Below are positions 1 through 7,193 of a DNA stretch of 17,394 bases, piece by piece; position 1 is the first letter of the stretch; every line of letters starts with the position of its first letter. The position numbers were made by a program, and so were the translations under genes. Source of the stretch: MGML01 sp034416335 (lineage in GTDB: Bacteria > Chloroflexota > Dehalococcoidia > Dehalococcoidales > UBA2162); assembly GCA_034416335.1 (NCBI GenBank), contig DAOULV010000015.1, positions 1 to 17,394 on the forward strand, in the 5' to 3' direction. The notes under the pieces are model-generated. The model saw nothing but the letters and a program-made list of their open reading frames with translations. It ran no database searches and was not told the origin of the DNA.

Positions 1-200
1 CCCAGCCTGAAATGATTATGTTTTTCATGCTATATTCTACCTTGTATTATATAAATTATCTGTGCATAACCATTTGAAATCTTTATCTGCTAATTTCACT
101 ATCTTTTCATATGCGTTCATTTTTTCAGCCCTGTTCCGTTATATCACATCTTTCGGTTCAGGGACAGGTCTAATATATAAACTGGTTTCTGCCAGCTCGT
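1..200. other. AT-rich edge region; possible gene start on minus strand
   Basis: No convincing complete gene lies here. On the minus strand a 27-codon open frame runs from an ATG at 120 to a TAG at 37. A second ATG at 28, with a weak AAGGT about ten bases before it, opens a frame (MKNIIISGW) that leaves the window on the left, so a further minus-strand gene may begin here. The stretch is clearly richer in A and T than the coding regions around it. With only 28 bases of the possible gene visible, its existence is a guess. Confidence 0.25.
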
Positions 201-950
201 TTAACCTGTTTTAATGCCGAGAAAGACTTCGCCGCCTTCTGTTATATCCTGAATTTCCAGGCGGGCTGTCCGTGCTTCGAAGCCGGCTTCCGATATCAGG
301 TCCAGCCACGTCTGACGCCCGAAAAGCCCCATCACCATGCGGTCGTACTCGCAGCGTATATTTTCACCCTCGCGCAGCAGGTAGGCAAAGTCGCATACAT
401 AGGTATTGTCATCAGGATCGGGGTCCCAGGTCCATTGAAGATATCGTATACCTTTCCCGGCTTTGTCATGTCCGCCATGCTTCGTGCCGGGTGTGAAGTT
501 CTCTCTAATGTTGTCGGTACAGAAGAGCGCGGCGCCTCCAGGTTTGCAGTGGATATAAGCCGTTTCTATTGTACTTCTTAAGTCATTCTCATCGGTGATA
601 TGAGCTATTGCATCGTGGATGAAGACAGCGTCGAACTGACGGTCCAGCCTGACATTCCGCATATCTCCCCGGATGTGTTCACACCCGGGATTAATGGATT
701 TGCTTATATCCAGCATGCCGGTGGAAATATCGACAAGTGTCATCTTGAAATATGTTTTTAAATGCGAGGCATTGTTCCCGCCGCCGCTTCCCAGTTCGAG
801 CAGTGTTTCGGGTCGGTTTTTGCATCCTGAGACTAATGTCTGTCTGTAAAATTCCGCCTCTTCAGCGTAATCTTCCGGTGCCGTTAGCAGGTGAAACCAT
901 GACGATAGTTCAAAGTACAGTCTTGGCAGTTCGCCTCGTTCATTACTCAT
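201..950 (-). CDS. Class I SAM-dependent methyltransferase
   Basis: A 249-aa soluble protein with a Rossmann-type methyltransferase core. Motif I for the methionine end of SAM is LLELGSGGGN at about residues 50-59. The acidic end of strand 2 is LVDIS (72-76), followed by GDMRNV (95-100) and the strand-4 segment FDAVFIHDAIAHI (106-118). No membrane segment or signal peptide is visible. The acceptor substrate cannot be read from the sequence; the fold is shared by enzymes acting on small molecules, quinones and proteins. The ATG at 950 is preceded by AGGAGGG at good spacing. It follows the TatD-type gene by 44 bases on the same strand, so the two are probably cotranscribed. Family call is firm; function is open. 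Confidence 0.85.
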   Translation of the reverse strand: MSNERGELPRLYFELSSWFHLLTAPEDYAEEAEFYRQTLVSGCKNRPETLLELGSGGGNNASHLKTYFKMTLVDISTGMLDISKSINPGCEHIRGDMRNVRLDRQFDAVFIHDAIAHITDENDLRSTIETAYIHCKPGGAALFCTDNIRENFTPGTKHGGHDKAGKGIRYLQWTWDPDPDDNTYVCDFAYLLREGENIRCEYDRMVMGLFGRQTWLDLISEAGFEARTARLEIQDITEGGEVFLGIKTG

Positions 951-994
951 ATTTCCCTCCTGTTACAGAGATTATGTACTTGAAATCCGGCATA

Positions 995-1771
995 TCATTG
1001 GTTGTTAACCGGCAGCCGGAAAAATCGGATTGCATTCTGCGTTGTCTGTTCTGCCAGTGATTCGTTGTCCAGACCCTTTATTTCAGACGCGGCATTGAGT
1101 GACCTGACCACGTCCTTCGGTGTTGCTGAGTACCTGTCTTCCCTGCCGTACGATACCGGCGAGTCTGTTTCCAGGAACAACCTGTCGAGAGGTGCTTCTC
1201 TCACTGCCCGGCGGTGCTCGGAATGGTATTCCGCCGCCGGAGTCGCGGATACATAATACCCTTGAGCAAGAAGGTCCCGCAGTACGCTGGAAGGCCCGGT
1301 ATACCAGTGAAAAACGGCGTCTTTTACACCCGCTTTGGTCGTTATGGTCAAGGCATCTTTCCAGGCGTAGCGGCTGTGAATTAGTACCGGTTTTTCGTAT
1401 TTAAACGCCAGTGTCATAATATCCCTGAGAACCGCCTGCTGTCGTTCTTTCGGCGCCTCCGCTCTTATTCTCTTATGGTAGTCCAGCCCCACCTCGCCTA
1501 TACCTACCACTCCGTCGATGTTTTCTTCTATCTGCTCCATCACCCGGGATACTTCCCTGTCATCCATTTCCGGCAGTTCCTGCGGGTGCAGCCCCAGGGC
1601 GGGATAAACCATTTCTCTGTTTTTCTGCGCCAGTTCCAGGACTTTTACATTGGTCTCGAAATTAATCCCCACGGCGATTATTCCCGTTACACCCGCTTCC
1701 CGCGCTTCTTCCAGAGCGGAATCAAGGTCCTTTATCTCATCCAGGTGGCAGTGTGTGTCTATCAGATTCAT
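995..1771 (-). CDS. TatD-family metal-dependent hydrolase (putative DNase)
   Basis: A 258-aa TIM-barrel hydrolase of the TatD/YcfH family, whose characterised members are metal-dependent 3'-5' DNases or deoxyribonucleases. The full metal-binding set is visible: THCH (H7, H9), GEVGLD with E93, LIHSR with H132, FHWY with H155, and ETDSP with D203. Length matches the family (about 255-265 aa). The protein is cytoplasmic, with no signal peptide. The ATG at 1771 follows CAGGGAAAA, an acceptable ribosome site. It is the first gene of a likely two-gene minus-strand unit with the downstream methyltransferase. Relatives act in DNA repair or in degradation of DNA and modified amino-acyl compounds, and the actual substrate here is unknown. 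Confidence 0.92.
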   Translation of the reverse strand: MNLIDTHCHLDEIKDLDSALEEAREAGVTGIIAVGINFETNVKVLELAQKNREMVYPALGLHPQELPEMDDREVSRVMEQIEENIDGVVGIGEVGLDYHKRIRAEAPKERQQAVLRDIMTLAFKYEKPVLIHSRYAWKDALTITTKAGVKDAVFHWYTGPSSVLRDLLAQGYYVSATPAAEYHSEHRRAVREAPLDRLFLETDSPVSYGREDRYSATPKDVVRSLNAASEIKGLDNESLAEQTTQNAIRFFRLPVNNQ

Positions 1772-1888
1772 TTTTCCCTGATATTATAAACGAGTGGAGG
1801 TATGAAGTGCTATAAAATCATGTTCTGTTTGCATTTGATTGGTCTTGTTGTCATTGCGAGTCCTCGATGTCTACAGGCGAACCACTAC

Positions 1889-1934
1889 AACTAGTCCCTT
1901 CCCCCTTGATGGGGGAAGGGCAGGATGAGGGTGA
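1889..1934 (-). repeat. Hairpin repeat family A, copy 1
   Basis: A 46-bp unit whose core is a perfect 10-bp inverted repeat, CCCTTCCCCC at 1896-1905 and GGGGGAAGGG at 1911-1920, with the 5-base loop TTGAT. It is followed by CAGGATGAGGGTGA. The reverse complement of the whole unit matches 8249-8294 at 44 of 46 positions by my count, and 8355-8400 is a third, more diverged copy. Such GC-rich hairpins are common dispersed intergenic repeats in bacterial chromosomes. Confidence 0.8.
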
Positions 1935-1948
1935 TACAAATCCAATTT

Positions 1949-1985
1949 TCACCCTCACCTTAATCCTCTCCCCTCAAGGGAGAGG
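1949..1985 (+). repeat. Hairpin repeat family A, divergent copy with a changed stem
   Basis: This begins with the same TCACCCTCA tail as the other family A copies, but the hairpin is CCTCTCCC (1965-1972) and GGGAGAGG (1978-1985) around CTCAA. It lies head-to-head with copy 1: TGAGGGTGA at 1926-1934 is the exact reverse complement of 1949-1957, so the two could fold together as a larger cruciform. The stem differs from copy 1 yet still pairs fully. Confidence 0.7.
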
Positions 1986-2034
1986 AAACAAAAAGTGTGT
2001 TATTCCGATAAATTATGCATTACCTGGTACTGGA

Positions 2035-2079
2035 GATTGCCAGCCACGTCGTCCGCCTCGGCGGACTCCTCGTAATGAT
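2035..2079 (-). repeat. Dispersed repeat family B (GTCATTGCGAG type)
   Basis: Read on the minus strand this unit runs from TCATTACGAGGAGTCCGC to the end GGCAATC, with an internal hairpin GTCCGC (2051-2056) / GCGGAC (2061-2066). Partial copies with the same end sequence lie at 1850-1860 (GTCATTGCGAG) and 2125-2143 (GCGGACTCCTCGCAATGAC). I recognise this as a widespread intergenic repeat type in bacterial genomes; it carries no gene. Confidence 0.65.
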
Positions 2080-2088
2080 GGAGATGGA

Positions 2089-2115
2089 TTCGTCCTTCGA
2101 CAAGCTCAGGACGAA
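2089..2115 (+). repeat. Hairpin repeat family C, copy 1 (TCGACAAGCTC loop)
   Basis: A perfect 8-bp stem TTCGTCCT (2089-2096) / AGGACGAA (2108-2115) encloses the 11-base loop TCGACAAGCTC. The same loop, or its complement, recurs with different stems at 8475-8517 and 8538-8568. Confidence 0.75.
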
Positions 2116-2124
2116 CGGGAGAAA

Positions 2125-2143
2125 GCGGACTCCTCGCAATGAC
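2125..2143 (+). repeat. Family B repeat fragment
   Basis: GCGGACTCCTCGCAATGAC repeats the right half of the unit at 2035-2079, with the family's usual GCAATGAC end where that copy has GTAATGAT. Its last 11 bases are the reverse complement of 1850-1860. Confidence 0.6.
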
Positions 2144-2209
2144 ATTAGCAACCAAAACCGAGTAGTACCTAGAATCATCGATTGAACCGGTGATGCCGTA
2201 TACGCATAT

Positions 2210-2950
2210 TTACGGTTTACGTCCGGAAATGAACAGCCAGAAAAAGCCCGGCTTTACCGTAAGTTCGGTGAAAGGGATACCATCGAAGAAACCGGCTGCT
2301 TCTTCGGGAGTGTAACTTGCCATTACCGAACTGGTCGGTTCGTTTTTCTCCCTGAGCTGGGCAGGCAGGATGAATTTCTGGGCGATTTTAAGGACAAGGT
2401 AAACCATCCGTGGACTGTCTCTGCGGGTATCGAAAACGAGAAACTGCCCCTGCGGCTTCAGCACTCTGTAGATTTCGCTGAAAGCCTGCGGCGGGTCCGC
2501 CCAGTGGTGGAGCGACAGCGTACTTACCACGAAGCCCAGCGAATTGTCTTCGAGAGGCAGCGCGTGGATATCTCCCTGCCTGAAACTTATCCTTTTTCCA
2601 GTGTTAAGCGGGGCCAGATTTATCTCCGCCCTTCCCAGCATTTCATCGGAAATATCCACCGCCGTAATTTCGATATCGGGAAAAGCCCGGGCTACATCCG
2701 CTGTGAGGTACCCGGGACCGCAGCCGATATCAGCCAGTTCTCGCCCAGGATTGAGCCTTTTCAGTCTGCGGATAACCAGTTTTCTTAACAGGATGAAAGG
2801 CAGCATCCGGCTGACTTTTTCATAAGACCGGATGGTCTCATTATCTTCTATCCCTTCTTCCGGACCGATAACTCTTTCGGACTTTACCCGGCGCAGACCG
2901 GGTATGAATAGAATAATCCTGATAACGATAGTGACAATCCATATCCACAT
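2210..2950 (-). CDS. Membrane-anchored UbiE-like SAM methyltransferase
   Basis: A 246-aa class I methyltransferase with one N-terminal hydrophobic segment (about residues 1-19), which probably anchors it to the inner face of the membrane. Motif I is ADIGCGPGYL (73-82), then AVDIS (97-101), GDIHALP (126-132) and the post-motif SLHHWADP (147-154), the pattern of the Methyltransf_11 / UbiE-MenG group. Its start overlaps the stop of the ferredoxin gene by one base (TGATG), so it is translationally coupled to the redox operon and is its last gene. The coupling suggests a substrate related to that enzyme, or a quinone or lipid, but nothing in the sequence identifies it. There is no sign of truncation. 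Confidence 0.85.
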   Translation of the reverse strand: MWIWIVTIVIRIILFIPGLRRVKSERVIGPEEGIEDNETIRSYEKVSRMLPFILLRKLVIRRLKRLNPGRELADIGCGPGYLTADVARAFPDIEITAVDISDEMLGRAEINLAPLNTGKRISFRQGDIHALPLEDNSLGFVVSTLSLHHWADPPQAFSEIYRVLKPQGQFLVFDTRRDSPRMVYLVLKIAQKFILPAQLREKNEPTSSVMASYTPEEAAGFFDGIPFTELTVKPGFFWLFISGRKP

Positions 2951-3510
2951 CAGCTGATTAACCTGATAAGCTCATTAGGAACGGATACCTTGCGGCTGTG
3001 GCGGATATAGAGTGAAGGGCTTGTTTCACCCTCAAGCAATTCTCCGCCTTTTTCTTCCGCTAGCCCGGACAGCTCGTCCATCGTGCCGAAAAAGAGTGCA
3101 TTTGCCGGACACGGCGCCGTGCAGGCCGGTTCAACTGCCGACTCCAGACAGTAGTCGCATTTCTGCATAATCCTGTCAGTCCCGAATTGCGGGACACCGT
3201 AGGGGCAGGCATCGTAACATATACCGCAGCCGGTGCAATTTTCCCTGTCGACAACCACTATCCCGTCTTCCGGTCGTTTTGTAATGGCTTTCGCCGGACA
3301 GGCTGTTACGCAGCCAGGTTCGGCGCAATGCAGGCAGGAAACAGAAATGAATGTCCGCGAAACATCAGGAAATTCGCCCGTCCATACTTCGATAACTTTA
3401 CGCCAGTGTATTCCCGGTTCTATTTTATTCAGGCTTTTACAGGCTGTTTCGCAGGCATGGCAGTTGACACACCTCTCGGCATCGAAGTAAAAACCGTACT
3501 GCGCTGCCAT
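2950..3510 (-). CDS. Four-cluster ferredoxin subunit of a Mo/W oxidoreductase (DmsB/PhsB type)
   Basis: A 186-aa iron-sulfur protein with sixteen cysteines in four groups: C14, C17, C20, C24; C59, C62, C67, C71; C92, C95, C98, C102; and C118, C121, C130, C134. This is the arrangement of DmsB/PsrB/PhsB-type subunits carrying four [4Fe-4S] clusters, which pass electrons to or from the pterin subunit. It has no signal peptide and no membrane helix, and no NrfD-type anchor gene lies nearby, so the complex should be soluble and cytoplasmic. Its ATG shares one base with the TAA of the catalytic gene (TAATG), with GGAG upstream, showing tight coupling and probably 1:1 synthesis. The electron partner is unknown. 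Confidence 0.93.
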   Translation of the reverse strand: MAAQYGFYFDAERCVNCHACETACKSLNKIEPGIHWRKVIEVWTGEFPDVSRTFISVSCLHCAEPGCVTACPAKAITKRPEDGIVVVDRENCTGCGICYDACPYGVPQFGTDRIMQKCDYCLESAVEPACTAPCPANALFFGTMDELSGLAEEKGGELLEGETSPSLYIRHSRKVSVPNELIRLIS

Positions 3511-5711
3511 TATCCGGTGCTCCTTTCGGAGGATTGAGTATCCGCTTTTCGTACCTCTGCCAGCGTCTGCTTGGGCATCGCCGTCACAAGCGGGTCGAAG
3601 GCTTTATCGGGGTCGGTGCTGTACATTGCGTTTGTCCCGGCGCCGTCTATAAGCGGATAACCCGGCCTGTACAGTTCATCACATCTCTGCCACCAGCCCT
3701 GCAGACTCATCACCACGTCCGGGCTGATACCGGGAAAATACTTTGCCCGTACTTTCATCGAGCCGTGTGGTGATTCCACGATTACCCAGTCGCCGTCTTC
3801 TATTCCACGGGCTGCAGCTGTTTTGGGATTGATATGAAGCCAGGGATCGGGTTGAATTTCACGCAGGTACGGCACGTTACGCAGCCAGCCTGCGTTATAT
3901 ACCTCTGATGTATGAGTGTCGGACAGCACCAGCGGGTATTTTTCGAGTAATTCGGGAGTGCCGGTCGGGCTTTCCGGCGGCTCTACCCATTCCGGCAGAG
4001 GATTAAAGCCATTCTTTTCAAAAGAAGTGTTGTAAATAGCCACCTTGCCTTCGGGAAGATACGGCTCCCGTGAAAGGCGAGGACTCGGCGACGAAAACAT
4101 TCTTTCATACTTTTCATATTCCGGTGTTACACTGTCGTAGACTATACCAGTGGGATATTTTCTCAATTCTTCCATCGTCATCCCAAAGTTTTCGAGCCGG
4201 TAATTCATACATTCTTCGATATTGCCATTCCAGAAATCGTCTCCGTATCCCATCTTTACGGCGAGGTCAAGCCAGAATTCGTAGTCCGATTTATAATCAC
4301 CCATCCTCTCGACCACCTGGTTCCTTGCCATCAACCAGTTTCCCATGCCGCCTTCGAACGGGTGGTCCGACTCGTACATTGTTGCCACCGGTATTACGAT
4401 ATCGGCCCAGGGCATCGAGGCGTTCTGCATCACATCCACAACCACGAAGAAATCCAGCTTTTCCAGTGCTTCTATTACTCTCGGTGTTCCACGGGTAATA
4501 ACCGTCGGCTGGGTTCCGGGCGCTATTATGGCTTTAACGGGGTAAGGTTTTTCCGTCAGGATACTGTCAAGGCACTTATAGTATGCCGATGATGTACCTT
4601 CGATAAACGGCTGGAAACAGGTGGGGATCTCCGGGCCAACCAGTTTATCCACCATTTCCTGCGTATACCTTTCACGGAGGTGCACCGATTTTACCCTCGG
4701 AATATTCTGGTTGAAGGTCGGCGCCAGGTTGCAGCCCGGCCTGTCCAGGTGGCCGGTAATGGCAATCAGTATCGCAACAGCCCGGACGGCGTTATTCGAA
4801 CTCACCGCCTGGTCGAAGGCGTTTCCGGTATTGATACAGGCGGCCTTTGTGGTGGCGTACAGCCTGGCTGTTTCTCGTATCTGTTCCGCGGGAAGACCGG
4901 TTATCGTTTCGGCCCATTCTGGCGTGTATTTCTGAATATGCGGGACGAGTCTATCGAATCCATAACACCATTTATCTACGAACTCTCCGTCATACAGGTT
5001 CTCATTGATAACAACGTTCAGCATCGCCAGTGCCAGGGCGCCGTCTGTACCCGGTCTGACAGGCATCCAGACGTCCGCCTTGGCGGCGTCCGGCTGCATC
5101 TGGGGTTTTACTACCACAAGTTTCGCACCCCTGTCTTTTGCGTTTAGAATCCTGTCCAGAGCACCCTGGGGTGTACCGGAATAAACAGGGTTGGCTCCCC
5201 AGATGATGATGAGGTCGGCATTATCATAGTCCGGCGCCAGCATTGTCACTCCGAGTGTGTAGGCGAAACCAAAAGCGCGCTGAACGGCGCATATCCCGCT
5301 GTGTCCGTAATTCGGGCTGCCGTGAACTACTAAAAACCTGTACAGGAAGTCGCTGTAGCTCCGCCGCGCCGGGGAAAGTATCGCCATAGATTCAGGACCG
5401 TACCGTTCTTTTTGCTCAAGCAGCTTCGAGGCGATAATATCTAGAGCTTCTTCCCAGCCGATTTTTTCGAATTTGCCTTCACCTTTATTGCCGGTACGTT
5501 TGAGAGGATATTTCAACCTCTGCGGTGAGTATAGCCACTGTGCCGAAGCGAAAGCTCTCGGGCATAGCTTTCCCCGGTTACGGGGTGATTCCTTCATACC
5601 TTCAACTCTTACCAGCCTGCCGTCTCTGACATAGCAGTATATTCCGCATCCCATCGTGGGACCGCACAGCGAGCAGAAGGTAGGTATCTTTTTTTCATTC
5701 AGGTCAGTCAT
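3510..5711 (-). CDS. Molybdopterin (Mo/W-bisPGD) oxidoreductase, catalytic subunit
   Basis: A 733-aa DMSO-reductase-superfamily protein. The N-terminal cluster motif is C13-x2-C16-x5-C22-x27-C50 with Arg at 52; the usual spacing is C-x2-C-x3-C, so two residues are inserted in the second loop. A further cysteine, C26, could compete as ligand. Next come the pterin-binding domains, with YSPQRLKYPLKR (61-72), WGANP (171-175) and a candidate metal ligand C141 in HSGICAVQRA. The C-terminal domain has LVLSDTHTSEVYNAG and GIEDGDWVIVESPHG, typical of the dinucleotide-binding fold. No twin-arginine signal is present, so it stays in the cytoplasm. It is encoded between a Fe-S domain protein (19-base gap) and its ferredoxin subunit (one-base overlap). 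Cytoplasmic relatives include the acetylene hydratase and pyrogallol transhydroxylase groups as well as true oxidoreductases; the reaction cannot be assigned. Only a weak ribosome site precedes the ATG. Confidence 0.93.
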   Translation of the reverse strand: MTDLNEKKIPTFCSLCGPTMGCGIYCYVRDGRLVRVEGMKESPRNRGKLCPRAFASAQWLYSPQRLKYPLKRTGNKGEGKFEKIGWEEALDIIASKLLEQKERYGPESMAILSPARRSYSDFLYRFLVVHGSPNYGHSGICAVQRAFGFAYTLGVTMLAPDYDNADLIIIWGANPVYSGTPQGALDRILNAKDRGAKLVVVKPQMQPDAAKADVWMPVRPGTDGALALAMLNVVINENLYDGEFVDKWCYGFDRLVPHIQKYTPEWAETITGLPAEQIRETARLYATTKAACINTGNAFDQAVSSNNAVRAVAILIAITGHLDRPGCNLAPTFNQNIPRVKSVHLRERYTQEMVDKLVGPEIPTCFQPFIEGTSSAYYKCLDSILTEKPYPVKAIIAPGTQPTVITRGTPRVIEALEKLDFFVVVDVMQNASMPWADIVIPVATMYESDHPFEGGMGNWLMARNQVVERMGDYKSDYEFWLDLAVKMGYGDDFWNGNIEECMNYRLENFGMTMEELRKYPTGIVYDSVTPEYEKYERMFSSPSPRLSREPYLPEGKVAIYNTSFEKNGFNPLPEWVEPPESPTGTPELLEKYPLVLSDTHTSEVYNAGWLRNVPYLREIQPDPWLHINPKTAAARGIEDGDWVIVESPHGSMKVRAKYFPGISPDVVMSLQGWWQRCDELYRPGYPLIDGAGTNAMYSTDPDKAFDPLVTAMPKQTLAEVRKADTQSSERSTG

Positions 5712-5730
5712 CAGCGGTGTACCGTACCTG

Positions 5731-6312
5731 TCAGTTCTGTGGGAACAAGTAGAGGATTTTGTCCCTGGTTTCTTTGTATGCGGGGTCTGAAAGTCTGGTG
5801 CAGAGTTCCAACTTTACCGCACCGCTTCGCAGGTCGGCGGCAAACGCCAGGCAGGTTGGATAACCGCATTCCCTGCAGTTTGTTCTGGGCAGCATCCGGT
5901 AGATTTCAAACACGGGGGGTATTTTCCGTTCCGTAAAACTCGGTTCGATGCGGTCTCTGTCACTCCATATCCTGTTAACGAGGTCGGCGACCTCTTCTAT
6001 AATGCCGGATACGTCGGACGGGTCGGCAACCATCCCGAGCTGTATTTCATGAGGACGGAAAGCGTACCGCTTTTTATTATTGAAACCTATAAGTATGCTG
6101 TTTTCGTGGTCGTATATGGTGTCGTCAAGAACGGTATTCAGATAGGGAAATGCCGGGCTTATATCCGCCGGCAGCAGTACGCGGAGCCCGTAACGGCCGC
6201 TGCCGAATGAATGGTGGTCTTCTATTAACTCGTACTGATAATCGGTTATTAGTTTATCCGGCTTACTCACGTCCATATTATAAACCGTCATCGATGAGAA
6301 AATAAAACCCAT
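5731..6312 (-). CDS. Fe-S domain protein (RnfB/CdhC-type four-cysteine domain)
   Basis: Up to 193 aa. The C-terminal part carries C146-x2-C149-x4-C154-x16-C171, inside LPRTNCRECGYPTC. This is the [4Fe-4S] domain (PF04060 type) found in RnfB and in the corrinoid Fe-S subunit of acetyl-CoA synthase. The N-terminal 140 residues are a globular domain I cannot assign. The gene lies 19 bases before the Mo/W subunit, so it is probably an electron carrier or maturation partner for that enzyme. The start is uncertain: ATGs at 6312, 6291 and 6276 are in frame, none has a good ribosome site, and the short hydrophobic stretch MGFIFSSM exists only with the first. The version starting MDVSKPDK at 6276 is a reasonable alternative. 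Confidence 0.8.
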   Translation of the reverse strand: MGFIFSSMTVYNMDVSKPDKLITDYQYELIEDHHSFGSGRYGLRVLLPADISPAFPYLNTVLDDTIYDHENSILIGFNNKKRYAFRPHEIQLGMVADPSDVSGIIEEVADLVNRIWSDRDRIEPSFTERKIPPVFEIYRMLPRTNCRECGYPTCLAFAADLRSGAVKLELCTRLSDPAYKETRDKILYLFPQN

Positions 6313-6359
6313 AAACAGAAAAACATGCCAGGTTGTATGTACTCCTGTGTCCGATTGAG

Positions 6360-7073
6360 CTATCTCTTCTCAAGTTTCGAGCCGCCCGAAACGTTTATAT
6401 CACCCATTTCAGGTTCACCGGTGTAATACAGCTCGGAACCGCCGGTAAGAGTGGTATCGAACTTCCCGTTTATGTTGAAAAAGGATCTTCCTCCCCTGTC
6501 GATATTGATATCAGCGTTATTTACCGGAAACTCGTCGAGAGTTACTTCGCTGCCGTCCGAACTTCTTACCATCAGATCTCTGCCGGAACCGGTGAGTGTC
6601 ACCATACTGCCGCCGGAGAGACCGAACCCTGCATCTCCCGACACGATATCTCCTATCAATACACTTCCTCCGGTTAGAGTTGCAGAGAACGACCCGGCCG
6701 AATTGAAACCGGTTACTACAGCTTTGGCGCCGTTTGAAAGGTTGAGTCCTTCTATCTCAGGCATCGTCATTTCTGCTCTCAGGGTAGTTGAACTTATATT
6801 TCCACGTGACAACCCTATCCTGAGAGTATTTCCCGTTCCGGTAATCTCCAGGTATTCCCGGATATTATCATCGGCGGATATTTCTATTGCGTACGAGGAT
6901 GACTGCGTGATGGTCAATACGAAGCCGCTTTCGGCTTCTATCATGGTGAAATCGGTATAATCATAAGTTTCGGTTACCAGTTTGCCGGAACCGACGATTT
7001 GACCGCCGCAGCTCGCTGTGAATCCTGAAAGAATTAACGATGATACAAGAACGTATACCAGGATTATTTTCAT
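6360..7073 (-). CDS. GIN-domain (DUF2807) secreted lipoprotein, GGS-type
   Basis: A 237-aa exported protein. A hydrophobic signal peptide (1-21) ends in FTASC, so C22 is the probable lipid-anchored cysteine, although the -3 residue is not the ideal leucine. The rest matches the GIN/DUF2807 fold, a right-handed beta helix of short repeated strands. Here repeats are marked by GGS turns (LTGGS, LSGGS, LTGGS, VSGGS) and the chain ends YTGEPEMGDINVSGGSKLEKR. The protein at 14473-15288 has the same ending with GAS turns, so the two are paralogs. GAGG stands a little far before the ATG. It is 47 bases upstream of the Fe-S domain gene on the same strand and could be the first gene of that operon, though a cell-surface protein and a cytoplasmic redox enzyme make an odd pair. 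The biochemical role of the family is unknown. Confidence 0.82.
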   Translation of the reverse strand: MKIILVYVLVSSLILSGFTASCGGQIVGSGKLVTETYDYTDFTMIEAESGFVLTITQSSSYAIEISADDNIREYLEITGTGNTLRIGLSRGNISSTTLRAEMTMPEIEGLNLSNGAKAVVTGFNSAGSFSATLTGGSVLIGDIVSGDAGFGLSGGSMVTLTGSGRDLMVRSSDGSEVTLDEFPVNNADINIDRGGRSFFNINGKFDTTLTGGSELYYTGEPEMGDINVSGGSKLEKR

Positions 7074-7102
7074 TACTGCTTATCCTCGCGGTTCTGATTA
7101 TC

Positions 7103-7111
7103 ACTATAACA
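7103..7111 (-). promoter_or_regulatory. Candidate extended -10 promoter for the GIN lipoprotein / redox operon
   Basis: On the minus strand TGTTATAGT fits the extended -10 pattern TGnTATAaT with one mismatch. It would start transcription about 23 bases before the ATG at 7073. No clear -35 box lies upstream, which is tolerated with extended -10 elements. Confidence 0.35.
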
Positions 7112-7193
7112 CAGACAAGCAGCAGGGAGCGTGTTTTTCGCCAATCTGCAGGTATTGTGATAAATTGTAGTGAACCTGTATGGAGGGACAATT

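Larger units (their letters stand above)
1772..2209. other. Repeat-filled intergenic region
   Basis: This 438-base gap holds no believable gene. Most of its central part (about 1850-2143) is made of short dispersed repeats from three families, listed separately, with an 11-bp inverted pair GTCATTGCGAG / CTCGCAATGAC at 1850-1860 and 2133-2143 enclosing the mosaic. The gap separates two minus-strand units, so it should also contain the promoter for the TatD gene and the terminator of the redox operon; I could not pick out either with confidence. A TATAAT lies on the minus strand close to the TatD start but has no matching -35 box. Confidence 0.6.

Noticed and set aside
1867..2142. 91-aa open frame on the plus strand
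   Set aside because: It runs through family A, B and C repeats, has no ribosome site, and its translation is repeat-derived (SPLMGEGQDEG, LRQAQDE).
4070..4498. 142-aa open frame antisense to the Mo/W subunit
   Set aside because: The sense frame is a continuous superfamily member; the antisense product is arginine/serine-rich without motif.
7170..7193. Upstream GTG start for the SDR gene
   Set aside because: The excellent GGAGGG ribosome site lies inside this extension and points to ATG 7194; the extra residues lie outside the SDR fold.
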